Below, in pieces: positions 16,195 to 23,272 of a stretch of DNA of 64,000 bases. The notes under the pieces are model-generated. The model was not told where the DNA came from. It saw nothing but the letters and a program-made list of their open reading frames with translations, and ran no database searches. The stretch is from Bacillus sp. cl95 (GTDB lineage Bacteria; Bacillota; Bacilli; Bacillales; Cytobacillaceae), in assembly GCF_900115925.1 (NCBI RefSeq), contig NZ_FOYF01000001.1:682001-746000 (forward strand), written 5' to 3'. The position numbers and the translations under genes are program-made. Each line of letters begins with the position of its first letter. Position 1 is the first letter of the stretch.

Positions 16195-16734
16195 ATGAAA
16201 ACATTAGTCATTGTGGCCCACCCAAACTTGGAGAAGTCGAGAGTAAATAAAACATGGATGAACCGCCTCCAACAAGAGGAAAATGTAACGGTTCACGATT
16301 TATATGCACATTACCCGAACTTCGAGATTGATGTAGAAAAAGAGCAGCAACTTTTATTAGAGCATGATCGCATCGTTTTACAATTCCCTTTTTATTGGTA
16401 TAGTTCACCTGCTTTATTGAAGCAATGGCAAGATGTCGTTTTACAATACGGTTTTGCCTATGGGGCAGAAGGTAAAAAGCTTAATGGAAAGGAGATCATG
16501 CTGGCTATTTCTTCTGGAGGTCCGGCTGAAGCTTACCAGGCTGGTGGTTACAATCACTATTCCATGAGCGAGTTAACTCGTCCCTTCCAAGCGACAGCAA
16601 ACCTTTGTGGCATGCATTTCCTACCTTCTTTCCTATTACAAGGAATGATGACATTAAACGAAGAAAGACTTCAAGAAAGCGCTGAAGCACTAGCTACTAA
16701 AGTAACCAATTCAAATTTGCGTGCTGGCCGCTAG
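16195..16734 (+). CDS. Flavodoxin-like NAD(P)H oxidoreductase (YwrO/KefF type), copy 2
   Basis: 179 residues. Very similar to the product of 15541-16077 throughout (VIVAHPNLEKSRVNKTW, VLQFPFYWYSSPALLKQWQDVVL, ISSGGPAEAYQAGGYN), so this is a tandem duplicate. The ATG at 16195 has AAAGGTGAT upstream; the earlier ATG at 16165 has no site. The motif before it, TTGCATGCACAC near 16165, could be a decayed version of the TTGTATGTACAA operator, but that is weak. It has its own terminator (16817) and lies after the terminator of copy 1, so it has its own promoter or depends on read-through. Function as for copy 1. Confidence 0.87.
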   Translation: MKTLVIVAHPNLEKSRVNKTWMNRLQQEENVTVHDLYAHYPNFEIDVEKEQQLLLEHDRIVLQFPFYWYSSPALLKQWQDVVLQYGFAYGAEGKKLNGKEIMLAISSGGPAEAYQAGGYNHYSMSELTRPFQATANLCGMHFLPSFLLQGMMTLNEERLQESAEALATKVTNSNLRAGR

Positions 16735-16816
16735 TTTTCAACGCATCATAAATGATAGCTTAGAATTAAGCATAACTTGATACCTAGCTAAAAAAAGCAA
16801 ATTGTGGATTGCAATA

Positions 16817-16863
16817 ATAAAAGCACTTCTCTTAAGCATATGCTTTTTGAGAAGTGCTTTTAT
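16817..16863. terminator. Bidirectional terminator between quinone reductase copy 2 and DUF202 gene
   Basis: AAAAGCACTTCTC pairs with GAGAAGTGCTTTT around a 17-base loop with A/T tails on both sides; the flanking genes converge. Confidence 0.85.
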
Positions 16864-16871
16864 AAAATGTA

Positions 16872-17246
16872 TTAGGCAAGTAGGAAATAGCTACCAAATA
16901 ATAAAGAAATGACAATGATAAAGATACTGAGAGCAACAATGTAATTTTTCGAGGCCGTAAACGTTTGAGAATTAATCGTATTGATTTTTATTAAATACAC
17001 AATCGTTGCCATGATAATCGTAATGATCCCTAATGCTACAGATGCAATGCCAATCATATTTGCTAGCACATCACCAATAGGTGAGAGATTTTCCTTCATA
17101 TTAAAATGTAAATTTGTCACCAAGAATCCTACGCCAATAATTGCAATGGCTGTACGAATCCAAGCCAAATAAGTCCGTTCGTTCGCTAAATGCTGCTGAA
17201 TGTATTTGGAATCGATTGTTGGTTGGTTTTCTTGTTCATTTCTCAT
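16872..17246 (-). CDS. DUF202 (YidH-like) membrane protein
   Basis: 124 residues with three predicted membrane segments: TAIAIIGVGFLVTNL (about 32-46), MIGIASVALGIITIIMATIVYL (about 64-85) and YIVALSIFIIVISLLFGSYFLLA (about 102-124). The N-terminal ANERTYLAWIRTAIA motif is the hallmark of the DUF202/YidH family, whose function is unknown. GGAGCGATC lies before the ATG. It stands alone between a bidirectional terminator and a methyltransferase gene on the same strand; the gap to that gene (17247-17383) shows no clear motif. Confidence 0.85.
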   Translation of the reverse strand: MRNEQENQPTIDSKYIQQHLANERTYLAWIRTAIAIIGVGFLVTNLHFNMKENLSPIGDVLANMIGIASVALGIITIIMATIVYLIKINTINSQTFTASKNYIVALSIFIIVISLLFGSYFLLA

Positions 17247-17383
17247 CTGATCGCTCCTTCATCTTAAGAAGCCTTCCGAGATGGTCTTCCTAGATATATT
17301 ATCGTATATAATTTAATATTCCATTTCTTCAATACCTTCACTTCTATTAATAAACAAATATGAAGTAAACAAAAAGCTAACCA

Positions 17384-17992
17384 TTATTCCGCCATAGGTT
17401 TTTGTGCTACACACTGAATCACATGAGATAATCCGTTGTGTCCCTCGCCTTCATGACGGACCACTTCGCCCATAAAGAAATGAACGATTCTCCAATCAGA
17501 AAAAACTTGTAATAAATCTTCTGGAGAATATAGTAGCGCCTCATCTCGGGGACCTCCACTTTGGTATGGAAGCTGATACACAGAGTAAACTTCCGTCAAG
17601 AAATATCCACCCGGTTTAACTGCTTCTCTTACATTAAGTAGCGTTTTTTCTCTTAAATCTTTAGGGAAATGACCAAAGATACAAACTATCTCATCCCACT
17701 CATTTTTCTTCCACGGAGCATGATTGAGATCTACATGTGCAGTTTCAACTACAACGTCTTTTTCCTTAGCAAGCTTTCTTGTCTTCTCTAAACCTGCTTC
17801 TGAATAATCCCATGTTGTTACCTGCATTCCTTGCTCAGCCAAGAACACAGCATTCCTGCCTTCTCCTTCAGCAATTGCTAATGCTCTACCACTCGTTAGA
17901 GGAATCTTTAAGTGGAATTCTTTTAGAAAGACATTTGGTTCCTTACCAAATACAAATTCTTCATTTTGAAAACGAACGTCCCAATGATTCAT
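17384..17992 (-). CDS. Class I SAM-dependent methyltransferase (TehB-like)
   Basis: 202 residues. The N-terminus MNHWDVRFQNEEFVFGKEPN is typical of TehB-like methyltransferases. Motif I reads ALAIAEGEGRNAVFLAEQG (about 38-56), with the usual acidic residue following in TTWDYSEAGL, and motif IV region DEIVCIFGHF. The C-terminal part has GGYFLTEVYS. The family methylates small molecules such as tellurite or thiols; the actual substrate is not known. The ATG follows GGAGGTTAAAT. A single-gene unit. Confidence 0.87.
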   Translation of the reverse strand: MNHWDVRFQNEEFVFGKEPNVFLKEFHLKIPLTSGRALAIAEGEGRNAVFLAEQGMQVTTWDYSEAGLEKTRKLAKEKDVVVETAHVDLNHAPWKKNEWDEIVCIFGHFPKDLREKTLLNVREAVKPGGYFLTEVYSVYQLPYQSGGPRDEALLYSPEDLLQVFSDWRIVHFFMGEVVRHEGEGHNGLSHVIQCVAQKPMAE

Positions 17993-18108
17993 ATTTAACC
18001 TCCTCCAGCTTGCCTATCCAATGCTTGAATGAAATACTCGAGTGACTTCAATTTCCGAGTAGTACTTCCATTAATAGTATAAGTATATATGCGTCCTACT
18101 TTACAATA

Positions 18109-18133
18109 TAAAAAAGGGCTATTGCTAGCCCCT
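18109..18133 (-). terminator. Terminator of the cstR-rhodanese-glutaredoxin unit
   Basis: On the - strand GGGCTA-GCAA-TAGCCC is followed by TTTTTT, just after the glutaredoxin stop. Confidence 0.8.
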
Positions 18134-18152
18134 AAAATAATTCTGACTTCTT

Positions 18153-18387
18153 TTAGTTTTTCAATGCCTGCAGGATGTGATGGGTATCAAAACCCAGAAC
18201 CCATTTTCCATTAACCTCTGTTTGAGGAACACCCATTTGACCAGTTGTTCTAACAAGTTGGTGCATCATTTCAGGCTTCGAATCAAGATTAACTTCTTTA
18301 AAAGGAAGATTTTCCTCTGTCAAAAAATTCTTTAACATAAGCACAATATGGGCAACGAGTTGTTGTATAAACGGTAATTGAATTCAT
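18153..18387 (-). pseudogene. Glutaredoxin-like protein, frameshifted
   Basis: From the ATG at 18387 (RBS AAGGGGAT) the frame reads MNSITVYTTTRCPYCAYV, with the glutaredoxin active site CPYC, then runs out of frame and stops. The remaining fold continues in the next frame: LKNFLTEENLPFKEVNLD, the TGQMGVPQTEV cis-Pro region and ending HHILQALKN. Removing one base near 18340 (GCTTATG to GCTATG) restores a 77-residue protein, the normal size for small glutaredoxins, with the joint reading CPYCAMLKNF. The gene is third in line after cstR and rhodanese. The defect may be real or a sequence error; the cstR gene 500 bases upstream has one too. Confidence 0.75.
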
Positions 18388-18481
18388 ACTTAAAATCCCC
18401 TTCTTCTGTAAATTTTTCTTATGCATGTTTAATCTACACTTTCGAAAAGGTCTCAAAGTAGCATAAAACAGTAAAGTTATC

Positions 18482-18838
18482 TTACCAGGCGCTAATGCCA
18501 CCTTTTACATTAGTTACTTGCTTGAATCCTTTTTTTTTTAGCAATTTAGAAGCCTTATTGCTTCTCATTCCACTTTGACAAATGACCACAATTTCTTTTT
18601 CCTTCGAAAGTTCATTCACATTATTGGCCAACTGGTGAAGAGGGATATTCTTAAATCCTCGAATATGATTCCCTTTAAACTCAACAGGTGTGCGAACATC
18701 AACAAACTGCTTATTTTGGTCGTTTAGTTCATTTTTTAGAGCAGAGGTAGATATTTGTTTAACCCCTTTTGTAGGTAATAAACGCTGTAACATAAACAAA
18801 ACAAATATGCCTATCACTACATAATTGAGATACTCCAT
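18482..18838 (-). CDS. Membrane-anchored rhodanese-like sulfurtransferase
   Basis: 118 residues. A single N-terminal membrane segment (YLNYVVIGIFVLFMLQRLLP) anchors a one-domain rhodanese with the active-site loop VVICQSGMRSNKA (Cys near residue 84) and the final GGISAW. The arrangement resembles B. subtilis YqhL. Start at the ATG at 18838: GGTGAG lies eight bases upstream, whereas the ATG at 18853 abuts AAAGGA. It would take sulfane sulfur to or from thiols at the membrane. Second gene of the cstR unit, 34 bases after cstR; the only one of the three whose frame is intact. Confidence 0.85.
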   Translation of the reverse strand: MEYLNYVVIGIFVLFMLQRLLPTKGVKQISTSALKNELNDQNKQFVDVRTPVEFKGNHIRGFKNIPLHQLANNVNELSKEKEIVVICQSGMRSNKASKLLKKKGFKQVTNVKGGISAW

Positions 18839-18872
18839 ATTACTTCTCACCATTCCTTTGTTTGTTTTCTAT

Positions 18873-19138
18873 TTATCTGCTTCTTATTAAGAGATTAACT
18901 GCTTCATTCAGTAGTTCTACAGAAGGCTTTCCTTCTTGATTATTGGCATTTCGTACACAATCAATTAAGTTAGAACTTACTACCACACCAATTGTTCTAT
19001 CAATTGCAGTTCTAGCAGCAGATAATTGGGTGATACATCTTTACATTCCTTATTTTCATCCATCATCCTCAAAATACCTCTTAGTTGTCCTTCGATTCGT
19101 TTAAGACGATTCTTTATTTGGTCATCATAATCCATCAT
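18873..19138 (-). pseudogene. cstR: CstR/CsoR-family persulfide-sensing repressor, frameshifted
   Basis: From the ATG at 19138 the sequence reads NRLKRIEGQLRGILRMMDE and then NKECKDV, the CsoR-family signature with the first cysteine (Cys32). After GTA the frame breaks near 19033; shifted by one base it continues TQLSAARTAIDRT, GVVVSSNLIDCVRNANN and ends NEAVNLLIRSR. One inserted base (GTATCACC to GTAATCACC) gives 88 residues. The second cysteine context NLIDCV lacks the copper-binding His of CsoR and matches S. aureus CstR (NLIECV), so a persulfide sensor is the best call. As it stands the product would stop after about 53 residues and lose the second cysteine. Confidence 0.8.
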
Positions 19139-19198
19139 CTACACATCCTTTAGGTATTTTAGGTATTAATGAACTCTATTCAACTTCTTCGTTTAATC

Positions 19199-19223
19199 AT
19201 TAAAGAAGCACTACTTCTTTAAT
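19199..19223 (-). other. Perfect hairpin in the cstR 5' leader
   Basis: ATTAAAGAAG and CTTCTTTAAT are perfect 10-base arms around a 5-base loop, between the cstR promoter and its start codon. No T-run follows on the - strand, so it is not a plain terminator; it could affect message stability. Confidence 0.4.
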
Positions 19224-19246
19224 GTATCAATAATGGCTACAATGCA

Positions 19247-19275
19247 ACTATATACCCATATAGGTATATAGTCAA
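19247..19275 (-). promoter_or_regulatory. cstR promoter with CstR operator in the spacer
   Basis: On the - strand TTGACT (19275-19270), exactly 17 bases and TATAGT (19252-19247) form a strong promoter. The spacer carries the palindrome ATACCCATATAGGTAT at 19252-19267, matching ATACCC-N4-GGGTAT with one mismatch. A repressor here would cover both hexamers, the classic autorepression geometry of CsoR-family regulators. Confidence 0.65.
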
Positions 19276-19351
19276 TATATTTTATTTATAAAAAATAGAT
19301 GGGTAGAAGCTTACTTCCCTCCTTTTTACAGATGTATTCATTTTTTTCAAT

Positions 19352-19380
19352 AAAAAGATGCATTCCAAAAAGGATGCATC
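19352..19380 (-). terminator. Rho-independent terminator (second of two after tRNA-Val)
   Basis: On the - strand GATGCATCC-TTTTT-GGAATGCATC is followed by TTTTTATTG. It lies 41 bases beyond the first terminator after the tRNA and protects the cstR promoter region from read-through. Confidence 0.65.
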
Positions 19381-19420
19381 CATCACTGATTCATATATCT
19401 TTATCACAACCAAACATCAT

Positions 19421-19458
19421 AAAAAAAGCTCCCAAACCTTAATGGAATGGAAGCTTTC
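19421..19458 (-). terminator. Rho-independent terminator of tRNA-Val
   Basis: On the - strand AAGCTTCC pairs with GGGAGCTT, followed by TTTTT, six bases after the tRNA 3' end. Confidence 0.75.
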
Positions 19459-19463
19459 ATAGA

Positions 19464-19536
19464 TGACCTGTGAGGGGTTCGAACCCCCGACCTCAACCCT
19501 GTCAAGGTTGCGCTCTCCCAACTGAGCTAACAGATC
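19464..19536 (-). tRNA. tRNA-Val (anticodon GAC)
   Basis: A 73-base cloverleaf on the - strand. Acceptor arms GATCTGT and ACAGGTC pair with one G-T wobble, the discriminator is A, the D arm contains AGCTCAGTTGGGAGAGC, the anticodon stem CAACC/GGTTG encloses the loop TTGACAG (anticodon GAC, reading GUC/GUU), and the T arm has GGTTCGAACCCC. CCA is not encoded and must be added afterwards. It is a lone tRNA gene. The rest of the 19139-19984 gap holds the cstR control region, two terminators, and, at 19537-19984, A/T-rich sequence with an imperfect inverted repeat around 19930-19968 (CATTCC/GGAATG) before yjcH. Confidence 0.93.
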
Positions 19537-19984
19537 GATTTGAATGTACTTTGATTTTAGTATGTAGGTGTCTATCTGTCAATACCTATTAGAAGACATA
19601 TATTATTTTATTCATTTTTGTTAAAATGTCAATGTCGTCAACTTTTACATAGTAGAAGAAAACTTTTTTACGATAGATGGGCATATTAATGGAAAAATAT
19701 CCTCTCTCCTTTTAGACTTAAAATTACCTTATTGAAGGTATGATGCGATTAAATGATCATTGTAAAAGGTAATGAGCACACGGAGTCAGTACTTAAGTGT
19801 TGTTTTGGCAACAAAGAAGAAATATTGGTAAGATAGAAGTAATTTTTCAATAAGTTTTGATGCCAATGCTGGTCTTTATTCAAAAGAAATATTGGAAAAG
19901 ATTATATCTGAAGAAACCTAAACCGCCCATCCCATTCCCATCACCGGTATTGGAATGGACGGATGCTAGAATGGGGGAATCACC

Positions 19985-20707
19985 ATGGATATTCCAAAAG
20001 GGACAATTAAAGACTTAACGATTAGAAGCACTGCTTTAAATGAAGATGTTCAAATACTTGTATATTTACCGGCTAACTTTTCTCCGCTTTACAAGTATTC
20101 ACTTCTTATTGCTCAAGATGGGAAGGACTATTTTCAGCTAGGACGGATTGGTAGAGTGGCCGATCAACTTTTACACGATCGAGAAATTGAGAACGTCATC
20201 ATTGTTGGTATTCCTTACTTAAACGTTGATGACCGTCGAGAAAAGTATCATCCTTCGGGTGAAAAAAATGAAGCGTACATCCGCTTTTTAGCTCACGAAC
20301 TTGTTCCATTTTTGGATCAAGAGTTCCCTACCTATCATATGGGTACGACTCGTACGCTTATTGGGGATTCGTTGGGAGCGACAGTTTCTCTTATGGCGGC
20401 TCTGCAATACCCACATACATTCGGCAAAGTCATGTTACAATCGCCATATGTCAATGACAAGGTATTAGAAACCGTTAGAAATTTCACAAAGTCTGAGCTA
20501 TTGAACATTTACCATGTCATCGGAACAGAAGAAATTACCGTAAAGACTAACGATGGAAAAATCTTGGACTTCTTAGAACCAAATCGTGAATTGAACAAGT
20601 TATTTACTAGCAAATCGTTTACATACTTTTATGATGAATTTAACGGCGATCATACATGGACATATTGGCAACCAGACTTGATTCGTGCTCTTAAAATCAT
20701 GTTTTAG
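19985..20707 (+). CDS. yjcH: Putative esterase, alpha/beta hydrolase (YjcH)
   Basis: 240 residues of the esterase D/enterochelin-esterase-like group. IAQDGKDYFQLGR lies near residue 39; the nucleophile elbow is GDSLGATVSL near 122; a likely acidic residue is in the VIGTEE region and the catalytic His in FNGDHTWTYWQ near 221. In B. subtilis the orthologue yjcH is next to yjcG and yjcF, as here. GGGGGAATCACC precedes the ATG. The substrate is unknown; the neighbouring 2H phosphoesterase suggests a role in nucleotide or small-ester clean-up, but that is weak. Confidence 0.85.
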   Translation: MDIPKGTIKDLTIRSTALNEDVQILVYLPANFSPLYKYSLLIAQDGKDYFQLGRIGRVADQLLHDREIENVIIVGIPYLNVDDRREKYHPSGEKNEAYIRFLAHELVPFLDQEFPTYHMGTTRTLIGDSLGATVSLMAALQYPHTFGKVMLQSPYVNDKVLETVRNFTKSELLNIYHVIGTEEITVKTNDGKILDFLEPNRELNKLFTSKSFTYFYDEFNGDHTWTYWQPDLIRALKIMF

Positions 20708-20851
20708 GTAATCAGTTCTCTTATATATTGTAAATTCGGAAAATTTGTTATACTAGAAGATGAAGAGCCGAAACCGAATGGATAATATGATATTAAGATT
20801 GGCTACCAAGTAAGTTCCTAGTACCTATATTAGAATAATGGAGGTTTTACT

Positions 20852-21364
20852 ATGAAATTTGGAGTAGTTATCTTTCCTTCCAAAAAACTGCAAGACTTAG
20901 CGAATTCCTATCGAAAGCGTTACGATCCACATTATTCACTTATCACCCCACATTTGACGTTGAAATCAGCGTTTGAAGCAACTGAAGATGAGGCAAAAAA
21001 ATTAGCCGAACAACTTGGGGAAATTGCCAAGAAATATCAGCCGTTTCAATTAAAGACAACGAAAATCAGTTCATTTCAACCTGTTAATAATGTAATTTAT
21101 TTAAAAGTTGAGCCATCGGAATATTTGGATTCGCTACACAACGATATGAATGCACAGCTTGAGACTCAACCACAAGAATACGCATTCGTGCCTCATATTA
21201 CCATCGCACAGAAGCTTTCAAACGATGAGCATTCTGATGTTTATGGTTCATTACGTATGCTTGATGTAAACCATGAAGAGACAGTTGATCGTTTCCACCT
21301 CCTTTATCAGCTCGAAAATGGATCATGGACTGTATATGAAACATTTCGTCTTAGAAAGGAATAG
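20852..21364 (+). CDS. yjcG: 2H phosphoesterase superfamily protein (YjcG, 2'-5' RNA ligase-like)
   Basis: 170 residues with the two catalytic HxT/Sx motifs: PHLTLKSAF near residue 38 and PHITIAQKL near 114, symmetric as in the 2H fold. Such proteins cleave 2',3'-cyclic nucleotides or ligate/cleave 2'-5' RNA bonds; the natural substrate of YjcG is not established. TGGAGG precedes the ATG. Six bases separate it from yjcF, so the pair is co-translated. Confidence 0.9.
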   Translation: MKFGVVIFPSKKLQDLANSYRKRYDPHYSLITPHLTLKSAFEATEDEAKKLAEQLGEIAKKYQPFQLKTTKISSFQPVNNVIYLKVEPSEYLDSLHNDMNAQLETQPQEYAFVPHITIAQKLSNDEHSDVYGSLRMLDVNHEETVDRFHLLYQLENGSWTVYETFRLRKE

Positions 21365-21370
21365 TACATC

Positions 21371-21793
21371 ATGAATGTAAAAGCTGTTACCAACCCAGAC
21401 CAACTGGAGGAAGCCTTCGCTATTAGAAAAACTGTCTTTGTAGAAGAACAACAAGTCCCAATGGAAGAAGAAATCGATGAGTACGAAAATGACTGTACCC
21501 ATTTTGTCCTCTATGAAGAGGGTAAACCAATCGGTGCAGGACGTTTTCGTGAACTTGATGACTATGGGAAAGTAGAAAGAATTTGCGTCTTGAAAGAAAA
21601 TCGCCATGGTGGATCAGGAAAAGCAATCATGGAAGCTATTGAAAACTTTGCTGTGAAGGAAGGCTTCAAAAAGCTTAAATTAAATGCACAAACTCAAGCC
21701 ATTCCTTTTTATGAAAAACTTGGATATCAAGCTGTTTCTGATGAATTCTTAGATGCTGGCATACCGCATCGTACGATGATTAAAACTGTATAG
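21371..21793 (+). CDS. yjcF: GNAT family N-acetyltransferase (YjcF)
   Basis: 140 residues. The acetyl-CoA loop is ERICVLKENRHGGSGKAIMEAI (RHGGSGKA, near residues 77-84) and the C-terminal part has KLNAQTQAIPFYEKLGYQAVSDEF, a typical GNAT motif B. The start context of B. subtilis YjcF relatives (ITNPDQLEEAFAIRKTVFVEEQ) is conserved. It is the second gene of yjcG-yjcF and ends at a strong terminator. The acceptor is unknown. Confidence 0.9.
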   Translation: MNVKAVTNPDQLEEAFAIRKTVFVEEQQVPMEEEIDEYENDCTHFVLYEEGKPIGAGRFRELDDYGKVERICVLKENRHGGSGKAIMEAIENFAVKEGFKKLKLNAQTQAIPFYEKLGYQAVSDEFLDAGIPHRTMIKTV

Positions 21794-21798
21794 AAATT

Positions 21799-21836
21799 AA
21801 AAGCTCTTGCCTTCAATTGAGGTAAGAGCTTTTGTG
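21799..21836 (+). terminator. Terminator of yjcH-yjcG-yjcF
   Basis: AAAAGCTCTTGCC pairs with GGTAAGAGCTTTT around a short loop and is followed by GTGTTT. Confidence 0.8.
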
Positions 21837-21907
21837 TTTATATGGGATAATTTCCTACTTAAAGCAAATACTACCCTATATGCCGTTCATTAAAGGAGAA
21901 ATTTGAC

Positions 21908-22582
21908 ATGGTGTTCTTCCACATTTTCCTTGAATTATTTGTAGGTTATGTCGCGTTATTTTTACTAACGAAGATACTCGGAAAAACGACAATTACACAA
22001 ATCACTACATTTGATTTCATATCAGCACTGGTCCTTGGAGAACTAGTTGGAAATGCCCTATTTGATGAAAACATTGGTGTAAAAGAAATTTTGACTGCTA
22101 TTTTTCTATGGGGTTCTTTAGTATTTGCAACTGAAATCATTACGCAGAAATTTAAAGGAACCAGAAAACTACTTGAAGGCGAACCTTCCATCGTTATTCG
22201 CAACGGAAAGATTGATTATAAGGTTCTAAAGAAAAATCATCTGGATATTAACCAGCTCCAACATCTGCTCCGATCAAGAGATGTATTTACAATCCGTGAA
22301 TGTGAATTTGCCATACTGGAGACAGATGGAACAGTAAGCGTATTGAAAAAACCTAATTATTCGAATCCAACAGCACAGGACCTAAATCTCAAACTAGATA
22401 AAGTGACTCTTCCCGTCACCATTATCCTGGATGGCGAGCTCATAAAGGATAATTTGCAGATGATTCATTGGGATGAACAAAGGCTCTTGAAGGAAATTAA
22501 GAAATACGGAGCGCAGTCAATGGAAGAAGTACTTTACGCAGAATGGTTAGAGGGTGAAGCTTTGCATGTTCAAACATACTAA
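21908..22582 (+). CDS. DUF421 (YetF-like) membrane protein
   Basis: 224 residues. Three N-terminal membrane segments (FHIFLELFVGYVALFLLTKI, DFISALVLGELVGNALF, EILTAIFLWGSLVFATEII) precede a cytoplasmic DUF421 domain with the typical EGEPSIVIRNGKIDYKVLKKNHLDINQLQHLLR. AAAGGAG lies before the ATG. Family function is unknown; Bacillus has several copies, some linked to spoVA-type operons that alter spore germination and heat resistance. This copy lies 3.6 kb from the spoVAC-D-E cluster on the other strand, so a link is only a possibility. The terminator begins inside its last codons. Confidence 0.87.
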   Translation: MVFFHIFLELFVGYVALFLLTKILGKTTITQITTFDFISALVLGELVGNALFDENIGVKEILTAIFLWGSLVFATEIITQKFKGTRKLLEGEPSIVIRNGKIDYKVLKKNHLDINQLQHLLRSRDVFTIRECEFAILETDGTVSVLKKPNYSNPTAQDLNLKLDKVTLPVTIILDGELIKDNLQMIHWDEQRLLKEIKKYGAQSMEEVLYAEWLEGEALHVQTY

Positions 22583-22600
22583 GCTTCACCCTCTTTTTTT
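22550..22600 (+). terminator. Terminator overlapping the 3' end of the DUF421 gene
   Basis: GAGGGTGAAGCTT (inside the coding region) pairs perfectly with AAGCTTCACCCTC after the stop, followed by seven T. It overlaps the last bases of the convergent gene at 22599. Confidence 0.85.
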
Positions 22601-22880
22601 AAACACTTTTACTGTATAGGTTACCTTTACCAGTAATTTCACTATAAACTTTCTCAATCAAGCGCTCATTCAGCATTTTTTTATAAGGTGATCGAGCTCT
22701 AAGCGGAGCCGTTTGAAGGCGTTCCTGTGATGAGGACTCATGGTCCTGAGTCGGCTCTTCCCCGTTTACCACCCTCACACGTTCAATCTTATATGTATGT
22801 AGGGGGACAGTTGTTGTTCCAATTTCACGATTATGATATTGCATATATTGGTATTGGGTAACAGGAATGATATATCCCAT
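22599..22880 (-). CDS. Conserved hypothetical protein
   Basis: 93 residues from the ATG at 22880, chosen because GAGGTG lies 7 bases upstream. The protein starts GYIIPVTQYQYMQYHNRE, is polar with a Ser/Gln/Glu-rich centre (QDHESSSQERLQ), and ends with a basic helix. No membrane segment or known motif is visible. It sits beside yjcD as small hypothetical genes do in related genomes. Function unknown. It converges on the DUF421 gene. Confidence 0.65.
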   Translation of the reverse strand: MGYIIPVTQYQYMQYHNREIGTTTVPLHTYKIERVRVVNGEEPTQDHESSSQERLQTAPLRARSPYKKMLNERLIEKVYSEITGKGNLYSKSV

Positions 22881-23272
22881 ATCGAACACCTCTTTCATTC
22901 TTCATTTCTAATTAGTTTATGATTTGTTCACCATCTTTACCCCTTATTTGCCAGAATGAAACAAGAATCTTCCCTTTTGAATCGATAAGAAATTTGATAT
23001 GATAGAGTCTGTCTTGTTTTATTAAAAGTATGAATTCGGTTAATGGCTCGGTATGGCTTTTTAACAAATAAATGATCTTTTAGATATCCATAAGGTACGG
23101 TTGTTCTGTGGCATATTTGGGGGTAGAGATAGATTTAATAAGTCATTTCAGATACGAATTCAAATGATACTCCATTCGTTTATTCATCACTCATCTTCCA
23201 TGAAATCATTTTTCCCACAGTAGAATTCATTTCAAATCAAAGTCTATTTTCAACAAGAAATGAGGGACATCC
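22881..23272. other. Non-coding gap before yjcD
   Basis: About 390 bases between two divergent genes. I see no RNA gene, terminator or repeat. A TTGAAT at about 22977 with TATGAT 15 bases on could be a weak promoter for yjcD. Confidence 0.3.

Noticed and set aside
19464-19536. tRNA-Val as an integration site for a mobile island
   Set aside because: No integrase, no repeated tRNA 3' end nearby, and the flanks are ordinary chromosomal genes.
19745-19840. Remnant coding fragment before yjcH
   Set aside because: A 27-codon frame without ribosome site or recognisable similarity; not enough to call even a pseudogene.
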